A DNA stretch of 64,000 bases from Podospora pseudocomata (GCF_035222375.1 NC_085890.1:3658001-3722000); one strand, 5' to 3'. Positions 1-11,981 are shown, numbered from the stretch's first letter. The notes: generated by a model not told the origin, from the sequence alone. A program made the numbers and translations.

Positions 1-93
1 CCGATAATCCCATTGCGGATCTAGCGGCATCGTTCTGATGATGACATCTGTAAGAGCCTCGATGTCGGTCGGGAGGCCGGGTCTGGGCTTCAT
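1..93 (-). CDS. GNAT-like acetyltransferase, 5' end only (partial)
   Basis: The reverse strand opens with ATG at 93 and stays open for 31 codons to the window edge. The peptide starts MKPRPGLPTDIEALTD and goes on to TMPLDPQWDYR. An opening of the form 'RP..P.D..A...V....MP.DPQWDYR' is what I know from fungal GNAT N-acetyltransferase-like proteins, which would transfer an acetyl group from acetyl-CoA. The catalytic part lies outside the window, so substrate and completeness cannot be judged. It is divergent with the Zn2Cys6 gene that starts about 1 kb away. The family call rests on the N-terminus alone. Confidence 0.5.
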   Translation of the reverse strand, partial: MKPRPGLPTDIEALTDVIIRTMPLDPQWDYR

Positions 94-1145
94 GGTGAGG
101 CAGGGCAATGTCAATATTGACAAGGAATAGTGAGGCTAGGTGCGTTTGCAAGTTTGTTGGCGTAGTGCTGCACGCTGGGAAAGAAGTAAAACCGATGAGC
201 AAGGCGACCGACCGGTCCCGGAGCTATGAAAGGGCGAAGCTGTCTTGAAAAAAAAAAGCTTGAATGTGTCACAGCCTTAAAGCTGCCTGCTACTGCGCTG
301 CCTCAAGAGCCTCATCGGCCAGCACCGCTCTTCTGAGGAACCTGGCTTATGCCACGATGAGGTGCGGTGTGCGTCGCGGCAGATTAGCGTAAATTTCTGG
401 TCATCATGTGAAACACTAGAGAGCGCCGTGTCCGTGAAGAGCACCGGAAGGGTTGCTGTGTCTTCCTATTCCATCGTGAAGCAAACCCCTCTAGGTATAT
501 TGGGCTGCGTTGGGGGCGTCTTCGTCATGTCTGAGCCTCGTCCGTGCAGTGGAAATTCTGCTAGGTAGCCGCAGAGATGAGGAGTTGAAAAACGGCTCGT
601 ACTACCTTACACAGCTAATTTGGGCATGGCACATTTCGCGTGGTCCCCCCTCATGGTCCTGCGTAATCTGTATATGAGAGCCTGCCGTGTCACTTCTGGA
701 GTCTCTTGCCAGATCTTGGCTAACAATTATATCCTCGGGAGCCTCCTTTTAGGCGCGCATCGTGTTGTGAAGCCTGCATAAAATTGACGACGGTCGAATC
801 AGCTTCGCGGTAGCCCTGCAGCTAAGCCGAGAACAGAAATGAGGTGAGCCAGAAGAGCAATCCCACGTTACCAGGGGACCGGGCTGGATGATTGGGCGCG
901 CCATTGCGGCCTCCAACGCCCATCCCCTTTTTTCCACCACGCCAAATGCCATTTGCCATCTCAAAGTGTCGCATCCCGCTACCCCGACACAGCATTTGCG
1001 GCAAACAACCCGCATCCTGGATTCCTGGATATGACAAGCGTGCGATGCTGACGCGAATACGACTCGAGTCCTTTCCTTGTGCTTGTGTTCCTTGACATTG
1101 ATGAACATGGAGGATATGGTCACAGTCGTCGCCGTCGCCTCCGAG
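94..1145. other. Divergent intergenic region
   Basis: About 1 kb between the GNAT start and the Zn2Cys6 regulator start, so it must hold both promoters. Short open frames here are not protein-like. I see no tRNA, repeat or clear TATA box. Confidence 0.5.
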
Positions 1146-3626
1146 ATGGACTCCCGTACTGGCAGCGCAGATCTCGGCCCCGTGTTCCACTTCGGCGAAG
1201 CTGGCGATCACTCACCTTTCTTCGACCCCGCCTTCGGTTCCTTGATTTTCTTTGACACATTCCACGCGGCCTCCGACCGGCGAGACTACCCACTTGGCCC
1301 CGGACCAAGTGCTTATTCTGCGCTTGTGCCGTTGAACCATGCCTCCTTTGATACCCAGTTCCACGGCCCCGGGACCAAGATCATCGCGGCCCGAAATAGC
1401 AACCACAACCCCGGCAACCCACAGTCTTATCCCAACGCGCCGCCTACCATCTACGCCGAGGGTCAACGAGCGGACATTTACGACTTTGAGTACCTCGAGT
1501 CGAATGTCGGCCCACCGTTTGGAGGAGGCCCAATCATCGGCCAGACAACTCACCTTCCTCAATTGGAAGGTCCGTACAGCAATTGCGATGGCTTCTTAAG
1601 TCCGGATCTGAACTCATCCTTCGGCCCTCTGGCTCATGCTCTCTCTAATGGATACCATACCGGATCCAGCTCCGACTCCAGCCCCGGCCCCGACAGTCCA
1701 GTCCCAACTCTACTGGGAGTCTCTCCGTCGACCGAAGTCCGGCATAGGATCAATCCTAATTCAGCCTTTGACCTCGATACATCACGTCGTCCCTCGATAG
1801 CCAGTACCGAAATCAAATTCGAGCACAATACCGGAGCTAGTCCATCGCCACGACCGCCGAATCGCAAAGGAGCAGCCAAGAACTCAGCAGGTTCGCTTGA
1901 GATCATCCTGTATAAGCCGAGTGGGAAGCCAGATGGACGGCTCTCCAAGAAACGCCCTGCCTTTGACGAGGTCACCACTGGGAGCAGTACGCCCCAGACC
2001 CTCCGTCGAATATCGCTGGAAGATGAGAGTGGCCAGGTGAAGGCTACCATGACTACGTTTGGGAAACGCCCCAGAATCCGGACTCCTTTTGACGAAGAAA
2101 AACGCCGACGCACAGCCCTTGCTCGGAAGGAAGGTGTATGCGCACGATGCAAGAGGTCAAAAAGACAGGTTTGTGGCCGATACCCCACGGGATTCCTTTG
2201 GTCCACATCGTTAATACTAACCTGGTTCTCAGTGTGATCTCGCCGCCAAAGGCCTCTATGTCAGCTGTACCCTGTGCACGTGCACCAAGATCTACAAGAA
2301 TGTCCCTCGCATGCCTTGCTTCCGATCCACCTTGGTCGACATCATGTTCTTCCGTGCCGGTATGAGCGCTGTTTCCTCGGCTCACAGAGTGCCATGGACT
2401 GACACCTTTCTAGGTCCTGCAGCCAACGAGCCATTGTTCACCAGACGTCTTGTCGAGTTTAAGCTCGAGGATCTTTCCGCCCCCGATGTCCCTGTCCGTA
2501 CGCTGAAACTTAGTCAAAGAATGGGTCACCATCGTTTGACCGTGTATGCCTCCGAGTTCAAGCCAGAGCCCACCGACAAACTCTCGTATCACTGGAAAGA
2601 TTCAGCCGGAATGATTCACGAGATGAAGATACCACCGTTTACCCTCACCAATCTGGACAAAGTTCACGCCCATTTCCGGCAATATATTGACGCCGCCAAA
2701 GGATCCTATCTCGAATCGTTAAGGGGTCAGCAGGATGACGGTTTGACTTGGAAGACTGTTTCAACGGCAATGGAATATGCACGGAGAAAACCGGTATGTC
2801 CATAACGGTTCGTTCCCATTTTTGTCGTGTGGCTAACGACAGTAGGACTCTCTCGTTGCCGATACTCTCGATATGTGGGCCGTTTCCCGAATGATCGAAA
2901 TCCCATGGGAGATATGCGGAGAATGGACAGACACGCTCGGCATGTCACCGGTCCAGAATCCTGAGAACCCACACAAGGGCAAGATTCCGATCCCGCCGAT
3001 CATGGACACGCTTCTTGATCAGATTGTCATCAGGCATTTTCTGCAGCCGTTGCGTGAACGGGTGATCAAGAAGTTCGAGCAGCTGATCAGCCCAGCACGG
3101 CCGGAAGTGTGGTTCGAGGTGTACCTGTCTGCTTTTATCATCCTCAACCACATTGAGAGACTGGCTAAACATTCGGCATCCCATGCGAGACTCCACAGCA
3201 TGCCGGTATGTGTGACCATAACTGCCTCTGTGGATGTATAGCTAACAGTGCCGACAGACCAAGTACTCCAACACTTCGTTCCTCGAAGGGGCATTTCACA
3301 CCGCCAAGGTCATCCTCTCGCGCTTCCACTTTGTGTGCAACGGGTCTGCGCCCCTGCGGCTGGACTGGAAGAAGGAGAAGACTGCAGAGCTGGCCAAGCT
3401 GCAGCCGAAGGAGGTTGCCCTGATGGAGGAGACACAGGCCATCATACGACGCAAAGGTATGCATTCTCGAAACAATGCAGTGACATGCCTCATGGCTAAC
3501 GATTTCTCAGAGAATGATGTTTTGAGCCTGCGAAAGACGCACCAATACGAAAGTCCACTCTACTGGTGCCATCAGCTGTATTTTGAGGACTGGGACACCT
3601 CCCCGGTACATATTGTCGAGGAATGA
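1146..3626 (+). CDS. Zn2Cys6 (C6) fungal transcription factor
   Basis: Probable nuclear DNA-binding regulator. Six exons read as one frame: 1146-2168, 2233-2359, 2414-2793, 2846-3205, 3258-3456 and 3511-3626, giving 734 aa. The first 300 residues are low-complexity (Ser/Pro/Gly). A basic patch (KRRRTALARKEG) leads into the zinc cluster at about residues 328-370, CARCKRSKRQ then CD, split by intron 1, followed by CTLC and KIYKNVPRMPC. The C-x2-C-x6-C start and the 'TKIYKN.PRMPCF' end match a known subfamily of fungal C6 proteins. The C-terminal 370 residues are helical-looking with no motif I can name. In-frame ATGs also occur at 1077, 1101, 1107 and 1116; 1146 was chosen for its context (CCGAGATGG), so the start is uncertain. 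Target genes are unknown; the secreted precursor gene downstream is convergent. Confidence 0.85.
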
Positions 3627-4117
3627 ACCCGACAGGAGGCTTTTATCATGTTTTATACCCATGAAGCAATTCACGTAGCAAGCGAAGGAGTTTTGGAAAG
3701 TAATACGGGTAATATTTTGGATTTTGTAGGGGATGAACTGTTGATATTGGTTGCTCTATATACGATTTTCAGCAACATAGGGGCTTAGACTTTTTTTTTA
3801 TTTTAATTATCAACGATGCACATACTTTAGGACCTTTGTGGAAGACGCTGGATTAGTCGCTGTGAAAGCTGTTACTTGAGGCTTGAAGGTGGGACGACAA
3901 AGAGCCCCTTAGAAGACCCTGAAAAGAGCCGCTTTTATGAACTGGACAAACGAAATGTATAGAATTGCTAACGATTGAACACTAGCAGATCCACAGGTTA
4001 TCCAATGAACGAAACACCAATTCCTCCATGCTGAGTTTGACAATCTTGATGCCCTCTCACCCACCTCACCCAAGTCCCACCCCTTATACCTCATGATATC
4101 GCTCTTCCTCTCACCAA
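3627..4117. other. Convergent 3' intergenic region
   Basis: Lies between the 3' ends of the C6 regulator (+) and the secreted precursor (-). It holds T-rich tracts around 3790-3810 fit for 3' end formation and nothing else I can name. Confidence 0.5.
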
Positions 4118-4678
4118 CTAACAACAATTGCTCTGACACCGATCAAGACTGATCACTCCACATTAGCATCTCCCGACATCAACCACACACAGAGAGGAGG
4201 ACCGGGTGGGGGGTGGAAGAACTTACCAAAGCATGCAAGGCGCAAAGTTGTCCACCGTGTAGTCCTTTGCGCAGTTGACACAGGCCAGCTCCTCCTTGTA
4301 GCAGGCGTCGCAGCTGGAAAATTCGCAGGCGTCTCTCTTGTTGACGGGTATCCTCTTGTCATCGATGCCGGTTATAACCCCAGCTCCTGCCGGCGTTTGC
4401 GGTTTTGGGTAGATGAGGTCTCTCTTGTCGGATTGGGAGTCCATGATGCTGTTGGATGTGACTCTTGTGGGGTCTATGCCGGATAACACCCCGGCTCCTG
4501 CCGGGTTTTCTGGTTTGGGGTTTATAAAGTATCGCTTGCCGTTGGTGAAGTGGTTGTTGCCGGACTGGGAGGGGCCAAATCGACCGCCGGAGAGCATTCG
4601 CATCCGCTGCTCGGAGATGGTGTGGGAGAGGGTGGGGGTGAGGAGGGTGAGGAAGGGGATGAGGGTGGGGAGATGCAT
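4118..4678 (-). CDS. Small secreted Cys-rich precursor with Lys-Arg-bounded repeats
   Basis: Signal-peptide-like start (MHLPTLIPFLTLLTPTLSHT, about 19 aa), then a precursor with four Lys-Arg pairs (GKR, DKR, DKR, NKR). Two imperfect repeats of the form x-I-x-PKP-x2-PAGAGV-x2-GID-x2-R follow GKR and the first DKR. The last segment after NKR is Cys-rich. Read unspliced, the frame stops at 4223 after PCMLW. However, the stop overlaps a textbook donor (TTTG|GTAAGT at 4227/4226). Splicing to the acceptor at 4149 (GATCAG, with GCTAAT upstream) gives 160 aa and replaces the final Trp with CLDRCQSNCC, for ten cysteines after the last Lys-Arg. I prefer the spliced form (4227-4678 plus 4118-4148). Known: Kex2 in the Golgi cuts after Lys-Arg in fungal pheromones, KEPs and dikaritin precursors. 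Inferred: peptides plus a disulfide-rich mini-protein are released. No UstY-like oxidase is nearby. Function unknown. Confidence 0.72.
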
Positions 4679-5657
4679 TTTGGTGGTTGGTTTGGACTGA
4701 ACGTGGGAAGAGTTGAAATTGAAGTTGACCTTGCTGTTTTAAGAAGATTAAATTGTTTGTGATGAGAGAGGTGATGAAAACGAAGAGGAAAGACAGGGGG
4801 TCTTTGTAGTTTCTGTCTCTACCTAGTGGCAAGGGGTCCTCGGCTTCGGGTGTATACATCATGTCAACGCGTGTTGTGTTCGTTCGGACTTGCTGTCAAG
4901 TCTCCTCCGTGCTTCCGAGTGACTGGCGTTGTGCCTCCTGTCAAGGCTTCTCCGTGTTTCCAAATGACCAGGCTGATGAAGCTATGCGCTGGTGACACCA
5001 TTGACGTTTCCGTAGAATGACCTTTTGCACACACTTCCACACTGTACCTCACCTTAGTCCATTCATCTTACAAGATCGTCAATCGCGTGGCGGTTGTTCG
5101 GCTCGGGGAATACCTCTTTTCCCTTGATCAATACAGCAACTGCCAGCTGTCTTTTGCCATCGTTGTGCGATCATGTCAAACGTCACGACACACTGTACAA
5201 GTGTGGCACTCCACCAACGCACCTTAATTCGGAGACATCGTAGGTAACAGAAATCCCGCAATCTGGATTCAGCTTCCAACCTACCCCAGGTTCCAGAGGT
5301 GGCAACAAAGCTGTGTTGTCTGAAGGCAGGAGGCCATGTTTGATTCCTCCCTGTATGGTACAGGTCGGAGCTTGTCCACGTCCTCGGGACTTTCATTCTC
5401 TACAGTGATGCTTTCTCTTCGGACGTTTCTCCAGTTGTGCAAAGTCACACATTTTGGTCACCTTAGATCGGAACGGGAAGGGTAAAGCTCGAGAGTCTCT
5501 TTGCCCATCGAGCCGGTTCAAGAAGTGCATGTAAAACAATGTAAGATTTTAGGGGTCTGGTATCCGCGAAACAGGCTCGAAACTCATGATAGGTTGTTGG
5601 TAAATATAGACGTTATCTTTGACAGAGAGATTTCCTGACACCTTGTCCGCGATCCAC
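4679..5657. other. Intergenic region upstream of the secreted precursor
   Basis: Promoter side of the precursor gene and 3' side of the membrane-ankyrin gene. It holds one imperfect 30-bp direct repeat (4894-4923 and 4939-4968) and no convincing gene. Confidence 0.45.
4894..4968. repeat. Imperfect 30-bp direct repeat, two copies
   Basis: Both copies begin TGTCAAG, continue with CTCCGTG and TTCC, and end in TGAC, at 4894-4923 and 4939-4968, a 45-bp period. They lie 0.2-0.3 kb upstream of the secreted precursor start, so a regulatory role is possible but not shown. Confidence 0.55.
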
Positions 5658-8600
5658 CTAGATGGGTAGTTGCATCATGGGATCTGCTCGGTCCCACACA
5701 AATTTATTCCGGTCCGGGGTTCCCAGCTCGGCGCCGGCCTCTTGAAGAAGAGTGCAAATCTCGTCGAAGCCCTCCTGCTTCGCGATATCCAGAGGTGTGT
5801 AACCTGCCTCATCCTTCCGGCTCAATTGATTCCCATCCATGTCTGGACTCTCTGCACCCGTGAACCTTTCTATCAAGACCTTGACAAAGTCTGTGTTGCC
5901 GCGTGCCACAGCCATGTGAAGAGGCGTGAGTCCGTTTATGTCTGCCCAGGTTATCCAATCAAGCACCAAATCTCTGTCAACAGGCAATAGCTCGAATATT
6001 TCCATCTTTCCTGACCAAATAGCAAAATGAATATATCTCCAATGTTCCTGTACCGGAAGCCAATACTCGTCTCTTCCCCACCATTGGCTCACGGCTGTCA
6101 AGATTGCCCTCGTTGCCTCGACATGTCCTCCCAGAATGGCTCTGTGTAAGGGTGTAAAGCCACTGTGATCACGGGAACTGAACCATTTCTTCGCGACACT
6201 AGTAGGCTTGAACCGCCGAAGCTTCTCGATGTGATTGACCAGCCCCATTTCGGCTGCACAGTGAAGTGGTGTTGACAAGTCAAGGGCTGATTCACTGTCA
6301 TACTCGTTTGCATTGCTGTGCTCCAGGATATGATCCAAAAGCCGACCCGCGTTGGGGTTCTTTGCCGCATAATGTAACGGTGTCCACCCTATCAGGTCAC
6401 GGGCGTCAATCATGCTTGGTGCGATCTTTAAAGCCTCAAGTGCCGCTGGGAAGCGCGGATCTGTATTCGAAGCCATGAACGCGGCGGCATAATGGAGAAC
6501 CTTCCATCCCCAAATGTCCCCTTCACTGATGTCCTTTCCCTCGAGGAGTGCAGCATTCATCTCGTCTTGAGAGCCGCTTCTGAAAGCTTGGTGTAGCGTG
6601 CTATGTTGGCAATACCGCAGCATGCGACGATAGTATTCCTTCCCCTTTTCTCCTCTCCGGACATTTACGTACAAGGGCCAGGCTCGTATATGATGGTCAG
6701 GATCGAGACGATTCTGCCAGATGTAGGATAGCATCCAGTAAGCCAGATCCTTGGCGTCGTTATAACTCCAATTCTCAACGGCATGCATCGTTTCTTTAGA
6801 GTATGGTAGTCGAAAAGGCCTCATCTTGCGGTATTCGAAATGAAAAAGCTTGCCCTCATTGCCACTTTGGAAGCTCTTACATGGTATCAGGTTGACACAG
6901 CTCCATAGTAAGGCCGATGTCTCTTTTCTGAGACCTGCGCGAAGAAAGCTTGGGGCATGTTCGAAGTGGACGACAGATTCCTTATCCCGAAATCGAGAAA
7001 GAAGCCTGGGTACCACCTCATCGCAGCGTCGTTGATGATGGGCACTCAGTAACATATTGCGGAGAGCCGTCTCAGACTTTGCGAAATTGTTGTTTTTGCT
7101 GAGTGAGGGAATGATTGCCAAGTACGCTTCCTTTGGCGTAAAGAGCTGGATCTCCTGCAAGAAATAAACCAGGTTGGAGACGTTGATGTTGCTTAACATT
7201 CCACTCAAGTGATCTCCGGACTTTTCTTCCCACCATGTCGAATCATCGTTTGATATCTCTGGCACAACATGGGATAGCCCCTGCATGAAAACTGCATAGA
7301 TATGCTGTGTGTACAAGGATGGCAAAGATGTCGACATCTCTGCCGCGATGAGCTCGGGCATTTTTTCGGCGTTCCATAGACTACCTTGTACCAAATAGGA
7401 ACTCGAATGTGCGCTGCCTCCGAAACCAACTACACGGGGTGCTGAGACTTTGCGAACTTGTGATGTGGAACCCGATGACGAGTCGGATGAGTTGGATGAG
7501 CCGGGCGAACTCGATGAGGGCCTAGATTCGTCTCTGTTATCCTTAGGAGCGGTAGGACTGGCCGATGAATTCGTTGCCGGGCTCTCAACTTTGGTCGAGA
7601 CAACAACTGAGCTAGCAATATTTGCAGGAAGCCAGTAGTAAAGGTCCCTGGCAAGACGGTATGACCCTTGATCAAGTATAATAAGGCCGGGCTCCTTACC
7701 CATCAGCCACTGATCTGCCTGCGTTGGTTTGGCGTCCGAGGCCCCGCTTACACCGAGAACGTTGGGTAGTGCATTTCTCACGGAGAAAAGCCATAACGAC
7801 AAAGCTGCTTCAAAGACACTGCCTAACTGGGTAGCCTGCCACTTTCCATGCTTTCTCTCGGCTCGCATCTCGATAGTTCGGTTGTTGAAAGCTTGATGTT
7901 GCCATGTGAATTCATCTTCATCTTTCAGCAGTAGATCCAGCGTTTTCTCAATCGCGCTAACGAGTTTGATGGCTTCGACAGCTCCGACTCGAGGCCAATG
8001 ACATGGGAGCCCGACCAAACAAGCGAGGCTAGCTCGTGTCTGAAACAGTCCCTTACTGTTCATTTTAGCCGGCAAGTCGAGACTTTTGTCTTCTGAGGAA
8101 CCTGGAGGCATATTTTCCACGTCCAAGCTTTCCTCTACATCACCGTAGGGCCCAAGGTTAGAAGCGACCCAATCAAGCTCGAAGCCCGGATCCAAAGGGA
8201 CGGCGTGGAACGAGCTGTCCGACTCTCTGCGAGCCCAGGCTCGGATAGCTGTCATGGCTAACGTTGCGATCAACTGAGCAAGCGCAGCGGACCAACTCAT
8301 ACCGCGAAGACCAATGAACTGTACGACAAAACCGATAAGTCCTATTGAGACTCCAATGATTGTTTCTGTTTGGCGGAAAGCTTCAAGACCTTCATTGATG
8401 ATTTGACCTTTGTTCGTTTTCGTGCGTCTACTGACAGTATCGGCGCGTCGAGAGGTTCGCAAGACAAATGGATCTCTGTCAGCGTAAAGTGCGTATGACC
8501 CAAAGGTCTGATCGCTGACCGTTGCCGCCCTCTGGATCCAAAGTAAACGCCCGCTCGTCTTGGCCCCCGCTCTAAACTCTGTTTCGATGGTTCTCGACTC

Positions 8601-9559
8601 CACCACATGAGCGCAGAGAGTGAGCCCGACAACTAACAGCAATGTCCCGCTTAGGGTACAGGGAAACGCGTAGCGCTCGGCCGGCTGTTCGTCCTTGAGT
8701 AAAATAGAGCCAGGCTCATGAGGCCAGTACGCAGTCCAGCCACAGAAGGCAAGGACCGCAAACTGGAGCATCGTGCCAAAGACCGCCATCAGACCGAGTT
8801 CGAATTTAGTGCTCCCATGAAGGTTCAAACTGATGTTTGGAGCTGCACCCGACTTCTCGACCAGGAGGAAAGACTTCTGCGGTTGGCCACTTGATTCTTC
8901 AAGCTTGAGGGGCGGCTCGCAGACCCCTGTCTTGTCCAGGTTAATCTGTCTCTCTCTGTGACGGTTCGGTGATAGCATAGCGAAGAACGACCGCAAGAAA
9001 CTTTTCGATGATGTCTCCTCTAACTCTGGATGTTGGAGGACAGACCACACGACGTCTGTTGTTTTGGGTGACGTGGAGGGCAGTATCATGAACTGGTGGA
9101 CGGGCCCTGTTCCAGCTACGCGTACCAGACCTTGACCATTCCACAGTTCGCTGACATCTGGTGAAGTTGAAGACATCAATTCCATCTCAGCGCTTGCCAT
9201 TGGCTCCCGGCTTCTTCCGATAATTCTTTTCATCCAAAGCGGACCACCAACACGAATAGCGGCGACGATTATGGTGACTATGCCGAGTGGTGCCATCGCC
9301 AAGATGACATTGTCTGCCCACCCTAGTGATCCGGTCATGAACTGTTCGGTCACACGCTCGCCAAAAAGGGAGAGAAGTCTGTTGCTTATTCAGAACTCGA
9401 ACCGTGAAATATAATCAAGACAGATTCAGGGTTGGCATACGGGCCGAGGTCACTTATCAAATCATTCGTGAAGTCCTCCGGAGTGCTCGCTGCTGTTGCA
9501 ACTTGAACCAAAGACAGCAACCAGGCCCATACAAGGGGGGCACTTCCGATAGCTACCAT
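5658..9559 (-). CDS. Polytopic membrane protein with C-terminal ankyrin repeats
   Basis: Two exons (9441-9559 and 5658-9378) give 1279 aa. The 62-nt intron (GTATGC...CAACAG) rejoins a module I recognise from many Sordariomycete proteins: DLGPLLSLFGERVTEQF, then a WADNVILAMAPLGI membrane segment. Exon 1 carries a signal-like hydrophobic start (MVAIGSAPLVWAWLLSLVQV). Further hydrophobic segments lie near FELGLMAVFGTMLQFAVLAF, YAFPCTLSGTLLLVVGL, TIIGVSIGLIGFVVQF and AALAQLIATLAMTAI, so about five to six spans. A Ser-rich linker lies mid-protein. Five ankyrin units near the C-terminus show GWTPLHYAA, STPLHCAA, GFTPLHRAI, GLTPLHMAV and GYTPLDIAK. Ankyrins suggest protein binding; the middle 500 aa has no domain I can name and no P-loop is evident. 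The start at 9559 was chosen because the preceding in-frame stretch is not protein-like. Cellular role unknown. Confidence 0.85.
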
Positions 9560-10330
9560 CCTCGTCTGCGTAACTCGATGTCCCGAAACCAACGCAGGAC
9601 TGAAAACAAATTTGAGTAAGTTGATCACCCAAAAGGTGAAGGGAAAGTCTTGTGAGAAATCAGAAATAAAGAACAGGAAAACGATTATGTAGAGTCTGGA
9701 CATGTTCTGGTATGATGTCAAAGATTCAGTCGAGAGCATTCAGCCCGCCCCAAATTGGCCCGGCTATCCCCTTCAAGAGGGTGGCTTGATGACAAGCGGC
9801 GAGCTGGCGGCTGCTAATTGGTCCCAATGCTATTGACAGCAGCTGATGAACGAAGTGGCTGCTACGGGGAGGGAGAAAACCAAGATCAATTGGACTGGCT
9901 TGCCGGCCGAAAACAACCTTGACACCAAAAAGCCGATCAAGCGCCAACTTTTAGATCTTTTCCTTTTTCTTTCCAGCCTCTTTGTCTTAGATACGAGGTT
10001 GATGATTTTCAGCTTGAGATTAGGGTTAAGGGTAGCCCCTGAATCCCCCCTGAAGGCATTGCAGCGCACAGACCTCACACATCAGACCAACCGGTTTGAC
10101 GAGACTGTACAACAAACAAGTCATTAAAATAAAAGGTAAATTATCAAGAACTGTTAATCATGATGTAAAAAGAAAACGAAAAAGGAAAAGCTCTCGTGTA
10201 CTCCCAAATCCCCAGATCACCGAACAAGACGCAAACACGAGACAAAAAAGAAAAGCAAGCGAGCGACCAGCACAGCACCATCGCCCCTCTCCTCCCCACA
10301 ACAACCCCAAAGCACCCACAACCCTAGCAC
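9560..10330. other. Intergenic region, no gene seen
   Basis: Upstream of the membrane-ankyrin gene and downstream of the dioxygenase gene. A-rich around 10130-10260. A single TTAGGGTTAAGGG stretch near 10020 is too short to call a telomeric repeat. Confidence 0.5.
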
Positions 10331-11732
10331 TCAAGCACAGCTAGCCCGTCTATACTTGACCCTCAGCTCGGGCGGGCTCCTCTCAATATCCCACACCCTC
10401 TTAGCCCTCCACTCATGATCCCCATAACACTCCCAGCTCAACCTCTCCAGCTCCCTCGGCGTCTTCCACATCAGCTCCTCATTCCTCAACCAAAGCCTCA
10501 ACATGTGCCTCCTCTGCTCCCCCTCATCATGAAAGCTGCTCCTCGCGTGCAGCATCGCAAAATTGTTGAAAATCATCATGTCCCCCTTCTGCAACTTGAG
10601 CTCCACCTTGTGCTTCTGCGCCGCAAAAAACACGGCATCCAACGCCTCGGCTTGTATCTCGGTCATGGCAGGGACGTCGGGGTGGTGCGGGCTAAAGTGG
10701 GAGCCGGTGAGGGGACGGCGGGAGAATTGAAACGCGGGGCCTTGGCCCTCGAAATTAAAGAGGAGAGGACGGGTGTGGTATTGGCCCTGCCAGAACTCGT
10801 CAAAGATCCAGTCGTCTTTGATGAGGGTGTGGATTATGTCCGGGCGGGTGGCGGCGAGCTCGTTGTAGATTTGGGCTGAGGAGGCGAGGAAGGACTCGCC
10901 GCCGTATTTGGCAGTGTTGAGGGCGTAGAGGGAGAGAATGTCGCAGAGGTCGGTGTGGAAGGGCTGTTTGTTGATGTAGGTTAGCACCAACCTAGGGATG
11001 AATGGGGTCAGAGAAAGAAGGCATCAATACCTGAGCGCGAGCAACATAGGGGCTGTTGGGCATGGCACCGTGTTTCTTCACGTCTTCGACCACAGCCTGG
11101 ATGTGAAGGATCATGCGACCGTCAAAGTCCTGCATGCCTCGCTTCTCGGCGATGTACGAGGTCACGCCAAGATAGACGAGAATGTTCTCCATGTTGGTCC
11201 ACTTGTCCGGCTGGAGACCTCGCAAAACGACAAATCCGCGGCCGTTGTGGATCTCCTGGGAAATGGCCTCGAGTCTTTCCTCGAGACCGGGCAGGGGGAA
11301 GGTCTCCTTGGAAACATCATCAGGGCCGAGATCGCCGGGAAGAGCTGTTAAGTTCCATGTTAGTGATGTCATGTGTGATGGAAAGTTTGATGTTGACATA
11401 CACTTGAAGTGAACCAGTGCCTCGTCAATCTCGGCCAGGTCAGCTTGGTCAAACTGGACAATATATTCTTTGCCATCGTCAGAGAAGTCACTACCGGACC
11501 AGGCCCGTGCCATGTTAAGCTGGGTCGGCCAGCCGGCCGGAACGGTGGTGGGGCGATCAGGGTAGAGAAGCCTGAGGGCCTCGACACGGTTGAGGAAGAC
11601 CTTGCGGTCAGGAAACCAAGAGATATCAGGACGCGGGATATCTCCGGGAGCAGGGGCCGGGGCAAGATCTTTGTTGGTGGAAAGCTTGGGGGCTAGGGCC
11701 AAGGGGCAGGCTTGGGACATGGTGGTGGTCAT
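10331..11732 (-). CDS. TauD/TfdA-like Fe(II)/2-oxoglutarate dioxygenase
   Basis: Predicted non-heme iron oxygenase using 2-oxoglutarate to hydroxylate a small substrate. Three exons (11402-11732, 11031-11344, 10331-10963) give 425 aa. The second acceptor is the AACAAACAG that follows a GCTAAC branch site; it restores ARAQPFHTDLCD, which holds the HxD iron ligands. The distal ligand His is likely in MLHARSSF, and RRHMLRLWLR carries the Arg expected to bind 2-oxoglutarate. The middle NGRGFVVLRGL and the LAATRPDIIHTL stretch are typical of fungal TauD-domain proteins. M1 is at 11732; an alternative start four residues later (MSQACPLA) is equally possible. A TATA box on this strand lies at 11974-11981. 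Substrate cannot be told; taurine is only the founding example. No transporter or sulfite gene is adjacent. Confidence 0.88.
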
Positions 11733-11973
11733 CTTGTTGGTTGCTTGTCGGTGATGGGGGCTAAGAGTTGGTTATTGGCGTTCCTAGGGTGTTTGAACTT
11801 GATGTTGGTGTTGATGTGCTGACTCTGGTGTTTTGAAGCGTTTTCTGGCGCGGTAAAGACAAAGTTGAGAATTTTGAAAGCGCTTGAGCGTTGCTATATG
11901 TTGTTTGCAGAGCTGAGTACCTCGATGGCTTGATGTTCCAAATGTTTCGCTCTTCACCGACGACTTGCCCTCA

Positions 11974-11981
11974 TTATATAC
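11974..11981 (-). promoter_or_regulatory. TATA box of the dioxygenase gene
   Basis: Reads TATATAAT on the minus strand, about 240 bp before the dioxygenase ATG. A plausible core promoter with a long leader. Confidence 0.35.

Noticed and set aside
10018-10032. TTAGGGTTAAGGG, telomere-like
   Set aside because: About two imperfect units only; no array, so no evidence of a chromosome end or fusion.
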